From NCBI GenBank assembly GCA_902774925.1, contig CACYKE010000029.1:1-64000 (forward strand): DNA of 64,000 bases, written 5' to 3'. Made by a program: the position numbers and the translations under genes. Every line of letters starts with the position of its first letter. The first letter of the stretch is position 1. Of this stretch, positions 44,969-52,701 are shown one piece after another. The DNA is from an uncultured Prevotellaceae bacterium (GTDB taxonomy: Bacteria; Bacteroidota; Bacteroidia; Bacteroidales; Bacteroidaceae). The notes below the pieces were generated by a model. It searched no databases. It was not told the origin of the DNA and saw only the letters and a list, made by a program, of their open reading frames with translations.

Positions 44969-46086
44969 TTGATGCTCTTGGCTTCGAGGCGTTTGGCACG
45001 CGCTTCGGACTGAGTAGAAAGTTTACCCTTCAGATATTGTTCAATGATGAGTGCGGCCATAGGAGCGGCGAGGTCGGCACCGAAACCTCCATGTTCAACG
45101 TACACACTGACGGCAATCTTTGGGTCGTTCATCGGCGCAAAGGCGATGAATGCCGAGTGGTCAGCACCAGGATTCTCGACAGTTCCCGTCTTGCCACAAA
45201 TAGGATACGTGGTGCGGATGCCGGCAGCCGTACCCTTCTCTACAGCCAATCGCATACCCTCCACAACAGGTGCATAAGCCTCTGGCACCACCTTCGTCTG
45301 ACGACGGGTGAGATAACGCTGGTTCTTCGTGTCCTTATGGATATGCGGTACGTAGAACCACCCGCGATTGGCAATGGTAACAGCAAGGTTGCATAACTGC
45401 AGGGGCGTCAACGTGACGTCGCCCTGACCCATACCTGCCCACCAGATGGTCTTTCCGTCCCAGCCCTTCGGATAGCGACGGTTCAGGTAGTCGGCACCAG
45501 CCAACAGACCACCCTGTTCACCCGCAATGTCAATATGCATAGGGCCGCCCAGTCCCATCGACTGCATATAGCTGCGCCATGTGGTGATAGCCTCGTCGCG
45601 CGTCTCATACATAAAGTCATCGTTGATCATCGACGCAAAGGTCATCAGGAACCACGTATTGCACGACTGTGCCAGCGCATCCTTCAGTTTCAGAGGCGAG
45701 CGATGTTGATGACAACCCACCTTGATATTACCATCCGTCACGCCATTCTCACACTTCACGCTGGTCTCAGAAGTGATACTGCCCTCGGAGAGCATCACCA
45801 GTGCCTGCGCCGTCTTAAACGTCGAACCAGGAGCTTGCGGTTTCCCGATGGCCTGACGGACATCACTGCCCTGAGGGGTGTTCGTCGCCAGACAGAGTAT
45901 TTCTCCATTGGCAGGATTAATCGCCACAATGGCTCCAGTCTTCCCTTTCAGCAGACGTTCGCCCAATTGTTGCAGCAAAGGTCGCAGCGTCAATGGTCCA
46001 TCCGTCGGCAGTTCTTGTGCGTTCAGTGACCAGCTCGTCATGAACAGCATGACGAATGATAAAAAAAAGCGATATTTGTGTTCCAT
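44944..46086 (-). CDS. Small penicillin-binding transpeptidase
   Basis: 380 residues from the ATG at 46086, which gives a signal peptide (MEHKYRFFLSFVMLFMTSWSLNAQ). The longer frame start crosses the promoter. The transpeptidase domain is complete: SxxK in APGSTFK (near 99), SxN in AQSCNTW (near 151) and KTG in ICGKTGTVEN (near 304). There is no dimerization domain and no long N-terminal region, so it is much shorter than usual class B proteins (about 550-650 residues). Probably a periplasmic cell-wall DD-transpeptidase, with an accessory role possible. Confidence 0.88.
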   Translation of the reverse strand: MEHKYRFFLSFVMLFMTSWSLNAQELPTDGPLTLRPLLQQLGERLLKGKTGAIVAINPANGEILCLATNTPQGSDVRQAIGKPQAPGSTFKTAQALVMLSEGSITSETSVKCENGVTDGNIKVGCHQHRSPLKLKDALAQSCNTWFLMTFASMINDDFMYETRDEAITTWRSYMQSMGLGGPMHIDIAGEQGGLLAGADYLNRRYPKGWDGKTIWWAGMGQGDVTLTPLQLCNLAVTIANRGWFYVPHIHKDTKNQRYLTRRQTKVVPEAYAPVVEGMRLAVEKGTAAGIRTTYPICGKTGTVENPGADHSAFIAFAPMNDPKIAVSVYVEHGGFGADLAAPMAALIIEQYLKGKLSTQSEARAKRLEAKSINQTRPVSQ

Positions 46087-46113
46087 TTTTATTGTTGTCG
46101 CGTATATTTGTTG

Positions 46114-46121
46114 CAAAGATA
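46114..46121 (-). promoter_or_regulatory. -7 element for the small penicillin-binding protein gene
   Basis: The reverse strand reads TATCTTTG, 27 bases before the ATG at 46086. Confidence 0.6.
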
Positions 46122-46161
46122 GCACTTATAGTCGACAAAACGAAATAAAAAACATTTTTAT

Positions 46162-46192
46162 TTTGCTATGTGCTCACTTTTTTGTACCTTTG
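46162..46192 (+). promoter_or_regulatory. Bacteroidetes promoter for the Rid-like gene
   Basis: -33 TTTG at 46162-46165 and -7 TACCTTTG at 46185-46192, 19 bases apart, followed by the ATG at 46212. Confidence 0.72.
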
Positions 46193-46211
46193 GCGGCGAA
46201 AAGAAAAAACA

Positions 46212-47357
46212 ATGGACAAGCAAGTATCAAAAATAGACTTTGAAAATGCTCGTGCCGAGGTGTTCTGCTTTGACAACGGCACGGAGGTAAAGGAATATCA
46301 CGTGATGATTCACGTGAGCAAAAAGGGACTGACGTATGCCAAGCAGTTAGAGGCAATGATGGACGCATACAATGGTTTGCTGGACCAGCTTCCAGGACGT
46401 CCGCAGGCAGTGTTCAAGCGTTATTTCCTGAGTGACGCTGCCAATCAGGCTGAGGACATATTCGCTTCGGATATGACCCCATGTGCCAAGAGCGTCATCC
46501 AGCAAGCGCCTCTCGACGGTACAAAGATTGCTTTGTGGGTTTATCTGATGACAGGGGTACAGACAGGAGTAGCCAGAAGCGGACTCTACGAAGTACGTCA
46601 CGGACAGTTCCGCCACCTGTGGAACGGCAGTGCCTGCAACCTGGCAGCAAACTCAGAATACCAGATGCGCTTGCTGTTCAACGAGTACATCATGCAGTTG
46701 GCTGAAGAGGGATGTAAACTTTCGGATAACTGCATCCGCACGTGGCTGTTCGTCAACGATATCGACCTGAACTACGGTGGTGTCGTCAGAGCGCGCAACC
46801 AGGTATTCTTCACCCAGGGGCTTACGCAGCATACCCACTTCATTGCCTCAACGGGCATTGGTGGACGCCAGCAGGATCCTAACGTTCTGACGCAGATGGA
46901 CAATTACGGTATTGCCGGTATCCAACCCGAACAGATACACCATCTCTATGCGCCTACCCACCTGAACCGCACCAGCGACTATGGTGTCAGCTTCGAGCGA
47001 GGCACGCGTGTGGACTATGGTGACCGCACCCACGTCTTCATCTCGGGTACGGCGAGCATCAACAACAAGGGCGAAATCATGTTCCCCAAGGATATAGAGC
47101 GTCAGACACACCGCCTTTGGGAGAATGTAGAGGCGCTGTTGAAGGAGGCTAATTGCACCTACGACGATGTGGCTCACATGATTGTCTATCTGCGCGACGT
47201 GTCCGATTACGAACTGGTACGTAACCTCTTCGACGAGCGTTTCCCCGGCAAGCCCTGTGTCATCACCCACGCTGCAGTATGCCGTCCGGGATGGTTGGTA
47301 GAAATGGAATGCATGGCCGTACGCCAAAACGACGACACGACCATGCCTCAATTCTAA
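46212..47357 (+). CDS. Two-domain Rid/YjgF-like protein
   Basis: 381 residues from the ATG at 46212, cytoplasmic. The C-terminal half has a Rid-type fold pattern (TRVDYGDRTHVFISGTASIN; ENVEALLKEANCTYDDVAHMIVYLRD; PCVITHAAVCRPGWLVEMEC). The N-terminal half looks like a second, diverged copy, as in the chorismatase-like group (FkbO/Hyg5) whose members have this double layout. The typical Rid Arg that binds imines is present in VCRPGWLVE. Its exact reaction cannot be told: imine deaminase-like or chorismate-cleaving. It has its own promoter and a strong terminator, so it is a single-gene unit. Confidence 0.72.
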   Translation: MDKQVSKIDFENARAEVFCFDNGTEVKEYHVMIHVSKKGLTYAKQLEAMMDAYNGLLDQLPGRPQAVFKRYFLSDAANQAEDIFASDMTPCAKSVIQQAPLDGTKIALWVYLMTGVQTGVARSGLYEVRHGQFRHLWNGSACNLAANSEYQMRLLFNEYIMQLAEEGCKLSDNCIRTWLFVNDIDLNYGGVVRARNQVFFTQGLTQHTHFIASTGIGGRQQDPNVLTQMDNYGIAGIQPEQIHHLYAPTHLNRTSDYGVSFERGTRVDYGDRTHVFISGTASINNKGEIMFPKDIERQTHRLWENVEALLKEANCTYDDVAHMIVYLRDVSDYELVRNLFDERFPGKPCVITHAAVCRPGWLVEMECMAVRQNDDTTMPQF

Positions 47358-47373
47358 TTGTTACAAAAATATT

Positions 47374-47410
47374 AGAGGGTGTCAATTTGATGTTGACACC
47401 CTCTTTCTTT
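47374..47410. terminator. Strong bidirectional terminator
   Basis: A perfect 12-base-pair stem (47374-47385 with 47393-47404) and a 7-base loop, followed by a T-rich run on the forward strand. It lies between the convergent Rid-like and DUF349 genes. Confidence 0.9.
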
Positions 47411-49284
47411 TATTCCTTATTGGCGTTCTCAGCGTCAATAGCCTTGATCTTTTCACGTACCAGCTGCACCTCGTCCTTCAACTTCTGCACCTTGCGGTTC
47501 ATCTCGTCGATGAGCGAATTACCCTTCTTCGACGAAGCATTGAGGAAACCGAGGTTGTTCTCGTAGGTCTGCACCTCCTGTTTCAGCTGTTCGTACTGAC
47601 GCATCAGACGTGCGCGCTCGCTGTCGAGGGCATTCTCACCACGCTCAGCAACCTGTTTGAGGTTATCCTTGAACTTGCTAAGACGACGCTTGGCAACGGA
47701 AATATTCAGTTCCTTATAAAGTTTGTCGAGCACGGCATGATACTCCTCATACAACTTATCCTTCTCCTTGAAGGGTACATGGCCAACAGCCTGATACTCC
47801 TCAACGAGCTGCTGTACCTTCTCCTGCAAACCTTCACCAGCCTCTTCGGCAGCGGCCTTCAGACGCTCAATGACATCACGCTTCTTCTCCAGATTCTCGC
47901 GCTCGTCACTACGTGTTCCGGCACCAGCGGCCTTACGGGCTTCGAAGAACTTGTTGCAGGCTCCGAGGAACTCTTCCCACAGCTGGTCGCCCAATTTCTT
48001 GGGAACCATACCGATGGTCTTCCATTCCTTCTGCAGATTGATGAGTTTGTCGCTCGTCGACTTCCAGTCGGTAGAGTCTTGCAAGGCCTTGGCCTTCTCG
48101 ATGAGCGCACGCTTCTTGTCGGCATTCTCCTTGAAGTTCTCCTTCAGCGAACGGAAATATTCAGCCTTACGACCGAAGAAATCGTCGCATGCAGCACGGA
48201 AACGCTCGAAGATCTTGACGTTCATCTTCTGAGGAGCAAAACCGATGGTCTTCCACTCAGCCTGCAACTCGATGATTTCCTTCGTATGACGCTCCCAGTC
48301 CGAACCCGTCTTGTTCTCCTCAGCGGCAATAGCCTCAACCTTCTCACAAAGAGCGGTCTTCTTGGCCAGATTGTCCTCTTCCTTGGCACGCATGCCTTCA
48401 AAATGCTGCTGGTGACGCTTGTTGATAACCGTGGATGCAGCCTTGAAACGGTTCCATATCTCCTCGCGCAATTCCTTGCTGACAGGACCTATTTCGCGGT
48501 ACTCTTGATGCAACTTCTGCAACTGGTGGAACGCACTGATAACATCAGGCTCGTCTGCCAGCTTTTCTGCTGCCTCACACAGCTTCGTCTTCAACTCCAG
48601 GTTTTTCTTAAAGTCGTACTCACGAGCCTCGCTGTTCAACTTCAGCAGATCGTAGAACTGCTCTACATACAGCTGATAGTTACGCCACAGCTCGTTGGCC
48701 TTCTCGGCAGGCACGTTCTTGATTTCTTTCCACTCGTCCTGCAGGGCCTTGAAATCCTTATACGACTTATTGGCTTCCTCGGGCGAGGTCACCATAGCCT
48801 TAATCTTTTCAATGATGGCGAGCTTCTTTTCCAGATTCACCTGTTTCTCCTGCTCCTGCTCCTTGAACAGCTTCTGACGCTTTTCCTTGATAACGCCCAT
48901 CTCGGCCTTGAAAGCTTCCTCCAGCTCGTCAGGGGTAATCTGATACTGCTCAGGGTCGCCGCCAGCGTCGATATATTCCTTCAAGCGTGCCTCGCGCTCG
49001 GCAATATGCAACTTATAGAAGGCTGTCTTCAGGTAGTCAACCTCCTCCTTCTGGGGTGCTTCGTCGCCATGAGCGATCTCACGTACGCGCTCCAACACCT
49101 CTTTCTTTGTTTGATACTGCTTGCGTTCAGCCTCTACGGGAGCTTCCGCATTCTCGGAAGTTTCCGAAACTTCTGGAGTTTCTGGAACTTCGGCAACCTC
49201 TGCGGTCTGCTCTACTGGGGTTTCCACTGCGTTCTGTTCTACGGTCTGCTCCTCGATGGGAGTTTTTTCTTGAGAGTCCATCAT
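47410..49284 (-). CDS. DUF349 repeat coiled-coil protein
   Basis: 624 residues, highly charged. An acidic N-terminal tail rich in Glu, Val, Pro and Thr (about 1-55) precedes tandem DUF349 units. Each unit has a W-K-x-I-G/N-x-(V/A)-P-type core (LQDEWKEIKNVPAEKANELW; LHQEYREIGPVSKELREEIW; LQAEWKTIGFAPQKMNVKIF; LQKEWKTIGMVPKKLGDQLW; VEEYQAVGHVPFKEKDKLY). It ends in a long coiled coil. No signal peptide. DUF349 proteins are widespread in Bacteroidetes, but their function is not known to me. The reverse-strand -7 element at 49338 gives it its own promoter. Confidence 0.9.
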   Translation of the reverse strand: MMDSQEKTPIEEQTVEQNAVETPVEQTAEVAEVPETPEVSETSENAEAPVEAERKQYQTKKEVLERVREIAHGDEAPQKEEVDYLKTAFYKLHIAEREARLKEYIDAGGDPEQYQITPDELEEAFKAEMGVIKEKRQKLFKEQEQEKQVNLEKKLAIIEKIKAMVTSPEEANKSYKDFKALQDEWKEIKNVPAEKANELWRNYQLYVEQFYDLLKLNSEAREYDFKKNLELKTKLCEAAEKLADEPDVISAFHQLQKLHQEYREIGPVSKELREEIWNRFKAASTVINKRHQQHFEGMRAKEEDNLAKKTALCEKVEAIAAEENKTGSDWERHTKEIIELQAEWKTIGFAPQKMNVKIFERFRAACDDFFGRKAEYFRSLKENFKENADKKRALIEKAKALQDSTDWKSTSDKLINLQKEWKTIGMVPKKLGDQLWEEFLGACNKFFEARKAAGAGTRSDERENLEKKRDVIERLKAAAEEAGEGLQEKVQQLVEEYQAVGHVPFKEKDKLYEEYHAVLDKLYKELNISVAKRRLSKFKDNLKQVAERGENALDSERARLMRQYEQLKQEVQTYENNLGFLNASSKKGNSLIDEMNRKVQKLKDEVQLVREKIKAIDAENANKE

Positions 49285-49337
49285 TAAAAATGTTTTAGTT
49301 CATGTAATACAAATCCGGCCATTTTGCCAATATTCGG

Positions 49338-49345
49338 CAAAATTA
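49338..49345 (-). promoter_or_regulatory. -7 element for the DUF349 gene
   Basis: The reverse strand reads TAATTTTG, 53 bases before the start codon. Confidence 0.5.
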
Positions 49346-49388
49346 GCAATAAAATCTGAAACCACCTAATTTTTTTCCTAAAAAGTGG

Positions 49389-50315
49389 TTAAATCAGTCG
49401 TTTGTGACGGAAAACGAGCAGTGAGATGACCGAAATGAGCACCGAAATGATGATGGCAACGACAAATCCGATGGGACTGTTCTCCATACCGTTGACGAGG
49501 TTCATGCCGAAGAATGATGCCACCAATGTCGGCAACATGAGGATGATGGTCACCGACGTCAGCGTACGCATGATGGTGTTCATGTTATTGTTGATAATCG
49601 ACTGATAGGTGTCCATCGTCGATTCCAAGATGTTCGAATAGATGTTCGTCGTCTCGCGGGCCTGCGTCATCTCGATATTGACATCCTCAATGAGGTCGGC
49701 GTCCAATTCATCAATCTGCAGCTTGAACTTCAACTTCGACAACAGCGTCTCGTTGCCTCGGATGGAGGTGTTAAAGTAGGTCAGCGAGTCCTGCAGGCGT
49801 GACAGACCGATCAGCGACTCGTTGTTCACTTCGCGGTCCAGGTTACGCTTCGACTTGTCGATGAGCATCGAGATCTGCTTCAGGCGCTTCAGGTACCATA
49901 CGGCTGACGAAAGGAACAGACGGAATATCATATCGACGTAATCCGTGAATCCCACGCCGCGCTTCTGCTGGAAACTGACGAAGTCAATCATCATATTCGT
50001 CTCGTAGAAGCACACGGTGATGGTCACGTCGCGCTTGTGAATGATACCCAGCGGCACCGTGGTGTACGGGGTCCTCGAGCGTATCTCCTTGACATAGGGA
50101 ATACGTAGAATGATGAGCATCCAACCGTCATCATATTCGTAACGGGCACGCTCGTCGGTATCGCTGATGTCGGAGAGGAAGTAGTCGGGAATTTTGTACT
50201 CCTCCTCCAGCATCTGCTGGTCTTCTTCTGTCGGACACGTCACCTGTATCCAGCAGTTGGGCTGCCACTCGCTGAGCTGGCTGAGCCCCCCTTGGGTGTT
50301 CCAGAAAGTCTTCAT
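49389..50315 (-). CDS. corA: CorA-family divalent cation transporter
   Basis: 308 residues: a large cytoplasmic N-terminal domain and two C-terminal membrane helices (about 250-270 and 279-302). The signature GMN is in FFGMNLVNGME (near 268) at the end of the first helix. The C-terminus is basic (FRHKRLI), as usual. CorA forms pentamers that take up Mg2+ (or Co2+ and Ni2+). Its leader region contains a 90-base repeat that is also found downstream of pepD. Confidence 0.94.
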   Translation of the reverse strand: MKTFWNTQGGLSQLSEWQPNCWIQVTCPTEEDQQMLEEEYKIPDYFLSDISDTDERARYEYDDGWMLIILRIPYVKEIRSRTPYTTVPLGIIHKRDVTITVCFYETNMMIDFVSFQQKRGVGFTDYVDMIFRLFLSSAVWYLKRLKQISMLIDKSKRNLDREVNNESLIGLSRLQDSLTYFNTSIRGNETLLSKLKFKLQIDELDADLIEDVNIEMTQARETTNIYSNILESTMDTYQSIINNNMNTIMRTLTSVTIILMLPTLVASFFGMNLVNGMENSPIGFVVAIIISVLISVISLLVFRHKRLI

Positions 50316-50330
50316 CTTGCTAATCCTTTT

Positions 50331-50421
50331 TTCTTTAGCTTTTAGCCATTAGCCTTTAGCTTTTGGCTTTTTCTTAACTCTTCGGCTTTGGCCAATAGCT
50401 AATAGCTAAAAGCCAACTGCC
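50331..50421. repeat. 90-base direct repeat, copy A
   Basis: A nearly identical partner lies at 50690-50779. Both are built of words such as TAGCTTTTAGCC and share an exact core GGCTTTTTCTTAACTCTTC. The two halves of each copy are roughly inverted (AGCTTTTAGCC against GGCTTTTAGC on the other strand), so each could fold. Confidence 0.85.
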
Positions 50422-50468
50422 AATTTTGTGGCAAGAGGATTAGCGGTCTTGCCTGCTGCTCCCCTGCC

Positions 50469-50504
50469 TTACGAATTGTAATGATTCGCCGGGTAATCGT
50501 CCAT
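50469..50504 (-). CDS. Possible 11-residue leader peptide upstream of corA
   Basis: The frame MDDYPANHYNS starts 31 bases after the -7 element at 50535-50542. It is a candidate only: there is no supporting homology, and a frame this short can occur by chance. Confidence 0.2.
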   Translation of the reverse strand: MDDYPANHYNS

Positions 50505-50534
50505 TTTTTTGTTACTTTTTTGGTTATTCGGCTG

Positions 50535-50542
50535 CAAAGTTA
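50535..50542 (-). promoter_or_regulatory. -7 element for corA
   Basis: The reverse strand reads TAACTTTG. Transcription from here would give a leader of over 200 bases that includes repeat copy A. A second TAccTTTG lies at 50645-50652. Confidence 0.5.
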
Positions 50543-50662
50543 CGAATAAGTGAGCAAAAAACCAAATAAATTTGAGTTTTTTCGATTGCAAGGCCACACT
50601 CTGTACCTTTAGGTCAGAGAACGTGAGTAACTTCGAACGCAGTTCAAAGGTAAACAAAAAAT

Positions 50663-50694
50663 GCAGATTTGCCAAACAAATCTGCAATTTTTTT
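50663..50694. terminator. Hairpin terminator after pepD
   Basis: A perfect 9-base-pair stem GCAGATTTG/CAAATCTGC (50663-50671 with 50677-50685), a 5-base loop, and T-runs on both strands beside it, so it may work in both directions. Confidence 0.8.
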
Positions 50695-50779
50695 AGCTTT
50701 TGGCCATTAGCTTTTAGCTTTTGGCTTTTTCTTAACTCTTCAGCTTTGGCCAATAGCTAATAGCTAAAAGCCATCTGCC
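50690..50779. repeat. 90-base direct repeat, copy B
   Basis: Partner of copy A at 50331-50421, differing at only a few positions by eye. It lies just after the pepD stop codon. Confidence 0.85.
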
Positions 50780-50782
50780 TTT

Positions 50783-52246
50783 TTACCTTTTCTCGGGCAC
50801 GTCTGCCAACGTCTTTTTCAGCAGTTCCCAGAAAGGTGCTACCGTCTCGATGAGTGCACGCTCCTGCGTGGTGTGCGGCGACTTCATCGTCGGACCGAGA
50901 CTCACGACGTCCAACCAGGGATACTTACCCAGGATAACTGAGCACTCCAGACCAGCGTGGTCCACCTGAATGATACCATCCTTGCCGAACAGTTCCTTAT
51001 ATTCTTTTAATAATAGGTGTAGGATTTCGCTGTCGGGATTGGGGTCCCATCCGCCATACGAGCCACTCGTCTCGACCTTCATGCCCGCCATGTTGAAGCA
51101 ACTCTCCAGCATGGTAGCCACATAGTCCTTCATATCCTCACGACTCGAACGGGCCAGAATCTTGATGGCAGCCTTACCCTCTCCGATATTGATGATGGCG
51201 AGGTTCGACGAGGTCTCTACGACGCTGGGATAGGCAGGAATGAAGCGGATGACACCGTCGTGACAGCCGTAGATGGCATTCACCAGGTTGTCCTGAATCT
51301 CTACGGGTACCTCTTTGGCAGGAGTATCCACCTCCTCAACAATCACCTCGACGCCCTGCGGTTCGATGAGCTTGAACTCGTCGTTAAACGTCTCTTTCCA
51401 GTCGTCGGCAATCTCCTTCAAGGCAGCGATATTCTCCTTGGGCAGTGTCAACACCACCTCAGCCTTGAAGGGAATAGCATTACGCATATTACCACCATTC
51501 CACGAAGCCAGACGCGCCTCCGTCTCTTCGATGGCCTCACGCACCAGCTGCACCATCAGTTTGTTGGCGTTGGCGCGCCCTTCGTTAATCTCCAGACCGC
51601 TGTGTCCGCCTCTCAGGTTCTTGATGGTCACCTTCACAGCAGCATCCTCGGGGTCGGTGTCAGCCTCCTGATAGTCCATCGTTGCGGTGACGTCAATACC
51701 ACCGGCGCTGCCGATGACGAACTTACCCCAATGCTCAGAGTCAAGGTTCAGCAGGATGTCACCCTGCAATTCGTTCTCGGGTAGTTCGTTGGCACCAAAC
51801 ATACCCGTCTCCTCGTCGCGGGTAATCAGCGCATCGATGGGTCCGTGCTTCAGGTCCTTTGCCTCCATGATGGCCATGATGGCTGCTACGCCCAGACCGT
51901 TGTCGGCACCCAGCGTGGTACCCTTCGCCTTCACCCACTCACCGTCAATCCACGGTTCGATGGGGTCGGTCTCAAAGTTATGCTTCGACTCAGGTGTCTT
52001 CTGCGGCACCATATCCATGTGGGCCTGCAGGATCACGCCCTTCTTGTTCTCATAGCCTGGTGTGGCAGCCTTGCGGAATACGATATTCCCTGCGGGATCC
52101 TTGAAGGCCTCTACCCCAGCCTGCTTACCGAAGTCAAGCAGGAACTGCTGTACTTTCTCTAAATGTCCGCTCGGACGCGGCACCTGTGTCAGTGCATAGA
52201 AGTTCTTCCAGATGCACTGCGGGTTCAGATTTTGGATTTCGTTCAT
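50783..52246 (-). CDS. pepD: Aminoacyl-histidine dipeptidase (PepD, M20 family)
   Basis: Cytoplasmic metallodipeptidase of 487 residues that cleaves Xaa-His and other dipeptides. Start ATG at 52246, just inside a longer open frame that crosses the promoter. M20 metal-site motifs: LQAHMDMVPQK (near 74), GTTLGADNGLGVA (near 107, bridging Asp), TRDEETGMFGA (catalytic Glu, near 136) and DSEHWGKFVIG. The lid-domain segment NLRGGHSGLEI follows, with VSLGPTMKSPHTTQERA near the end (metal-binding His). Full length and intact. Confidence 0.94.
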   Translation of the reverse strand: MNEIQNLNPQCIWKNFYALTQVPRPSGHLEKVQQFLLDFGKQAGVEAFKDPAGNIVFRKAATPGYENKKGVILQAHMDMVPQKTPESKHNFETDPIEPWIDGEWVKAKGTTLGADNGLGVAAIMAIMEAKDLKHGPIDALITRDEETGMFGANELPENELQGDILLNLDSEHWGKFVIGSAGGIDVTATMDYQEADTDPEDAAVKVTIKNLRGGHSGLEINEGRANANKLMVQLVREAIEETEARLASWNGGNMRNAIPFKAEVVLTLPKENIAALKEIADDWKETFNDEFKLIEPQGVEVIVEEVDTPAKEVPVEIQDNLVNAIYGCHDGVIRFIPAYPSVVETSSNLAIINIGEGKAAIKILARSSREDMKDYVATMLESCFNMAGMKVETSGSYGGWDPNPDSEILHLLLKEYKELFGKDGIIQVDHAGLECSVILGKYPWLDVVSLGPTMKSPHTTQERALIETVAPFWELLKKTLADVPEKR

Positions 52247-52277
52247 TGTATATTTTCGTTTAAAGATTTTTCGCCTG

Positions 52278-52309
52278 CGAAGGTACGAAAAATCAAGCAA
52301 AGAACCAAA
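52278..52309 (-). promoter_or_regulatory. Promoter for pepD
   Basis: On the reverse strand, -7 TACCTTCG (52278-52285, one mismatch to TAnnTTTG) and -33 TTTG (52306-52309) are 20 bases apart. Confidence 0.55.
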
Positions 52310-52362
52310 TTAATTTAGATTTTTTGTTCTTTCCTTTCGAGTGAAAGTATCTTAATCAGAAA

Positions 52363-52390
52363 GAGGATGTGCCATTTCTGACACATCCTC
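52363..52390. terminator. Hairpin, probable terminator of the uptake operon
   Basis: A perfect 9-base-pair stem GAGGATGTG/CACATCCTC with a 10-base loop. On the reverse strand it is followed by TTTCTGATT, only moderately T-rich. It lies about 310 bases beyond the stop of the permease gene on that strand. Confidence 0.6.
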
Positions 52391-52701
52391 AGACTGTTAA
52401 AACACTATAAGTGCTTATTCAAAGAAGAACGATGGCAAGCCAGTGAGTCCGGCTTCATCCTCCAAGCCAGGAACCAATCCTCTAAGGATGCTCCGACATA
52501 TCTTCGGTATATCTTCGGTATATCTTCGGTATATCTTCGGTATATCATCGGTATTTATTCGGATTTCTACCATTACATTTCCACTAAAATACCTGTTAAT
52601 GAATGGATAATTGTTGGGGTTGTTTTTCGATTGCAAAGATACGAAATATTTCCGATAATCCCAAATTTATGAACCTGTTTTTTTGACGCCAATGCCTCTT
52701 T
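52391..52701. other. Gene-poor stretch between the uptake operon and pepD
   Basis: Holds the 11-base tandem repeat array and otherwise A+T-rich sequence. A reverse-strand frame of 73 codons (52415-52636) runs across the repeat, but the unit length is not a multiple of three and the composition is not protein-like, so no gene is called. The missing ATPase of the uptake operon would be expected about here and is not found. Confidence 0.65.
52498..52556. repeat. Tandem 11-base repeat (CTTCGGTATAT)
   Basis: Units start at 52502, 52513, 52524 and 52535, with a degenerate unit at 52546 and a partial one before. The period is close to one DNA helical turn. Confidence 0.88.

Larger units (their letters stand above)
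50316..50782. other. 467-base intergenic region between corA and pepD
   Basis: No convincing gene. From left to right it holds repeat copy A, an 11-codon frame on the reverse strand, two reverse-strand -7 elements (50535-50542 and 50645-50652), a hairpin terminator and repeat copy B. It therefore contains the leader of corA and the 3' end of the pepD transcript. Confidence 0.7.

Noticed and set aside
47737-49287. 516-codon forward frame opposite the DUF349 gene, rich in Leu
   Set aside because: The Glu/Lys-rich coiled-coil on the other strand creates Leu/Phe-rich antisense frames; no real membrane-protein pattern or start context.
52498-52556. Possible CRISPR array
   Set aside because: Units are 11 bases and directly adjacent, without spacers, and there are no cas genes.
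52415-52636. 73-codon reverse-strand frame across the 11-base repeats
   Set aside because: The repeat period is not a multiple of three and the product has no protein-like features.
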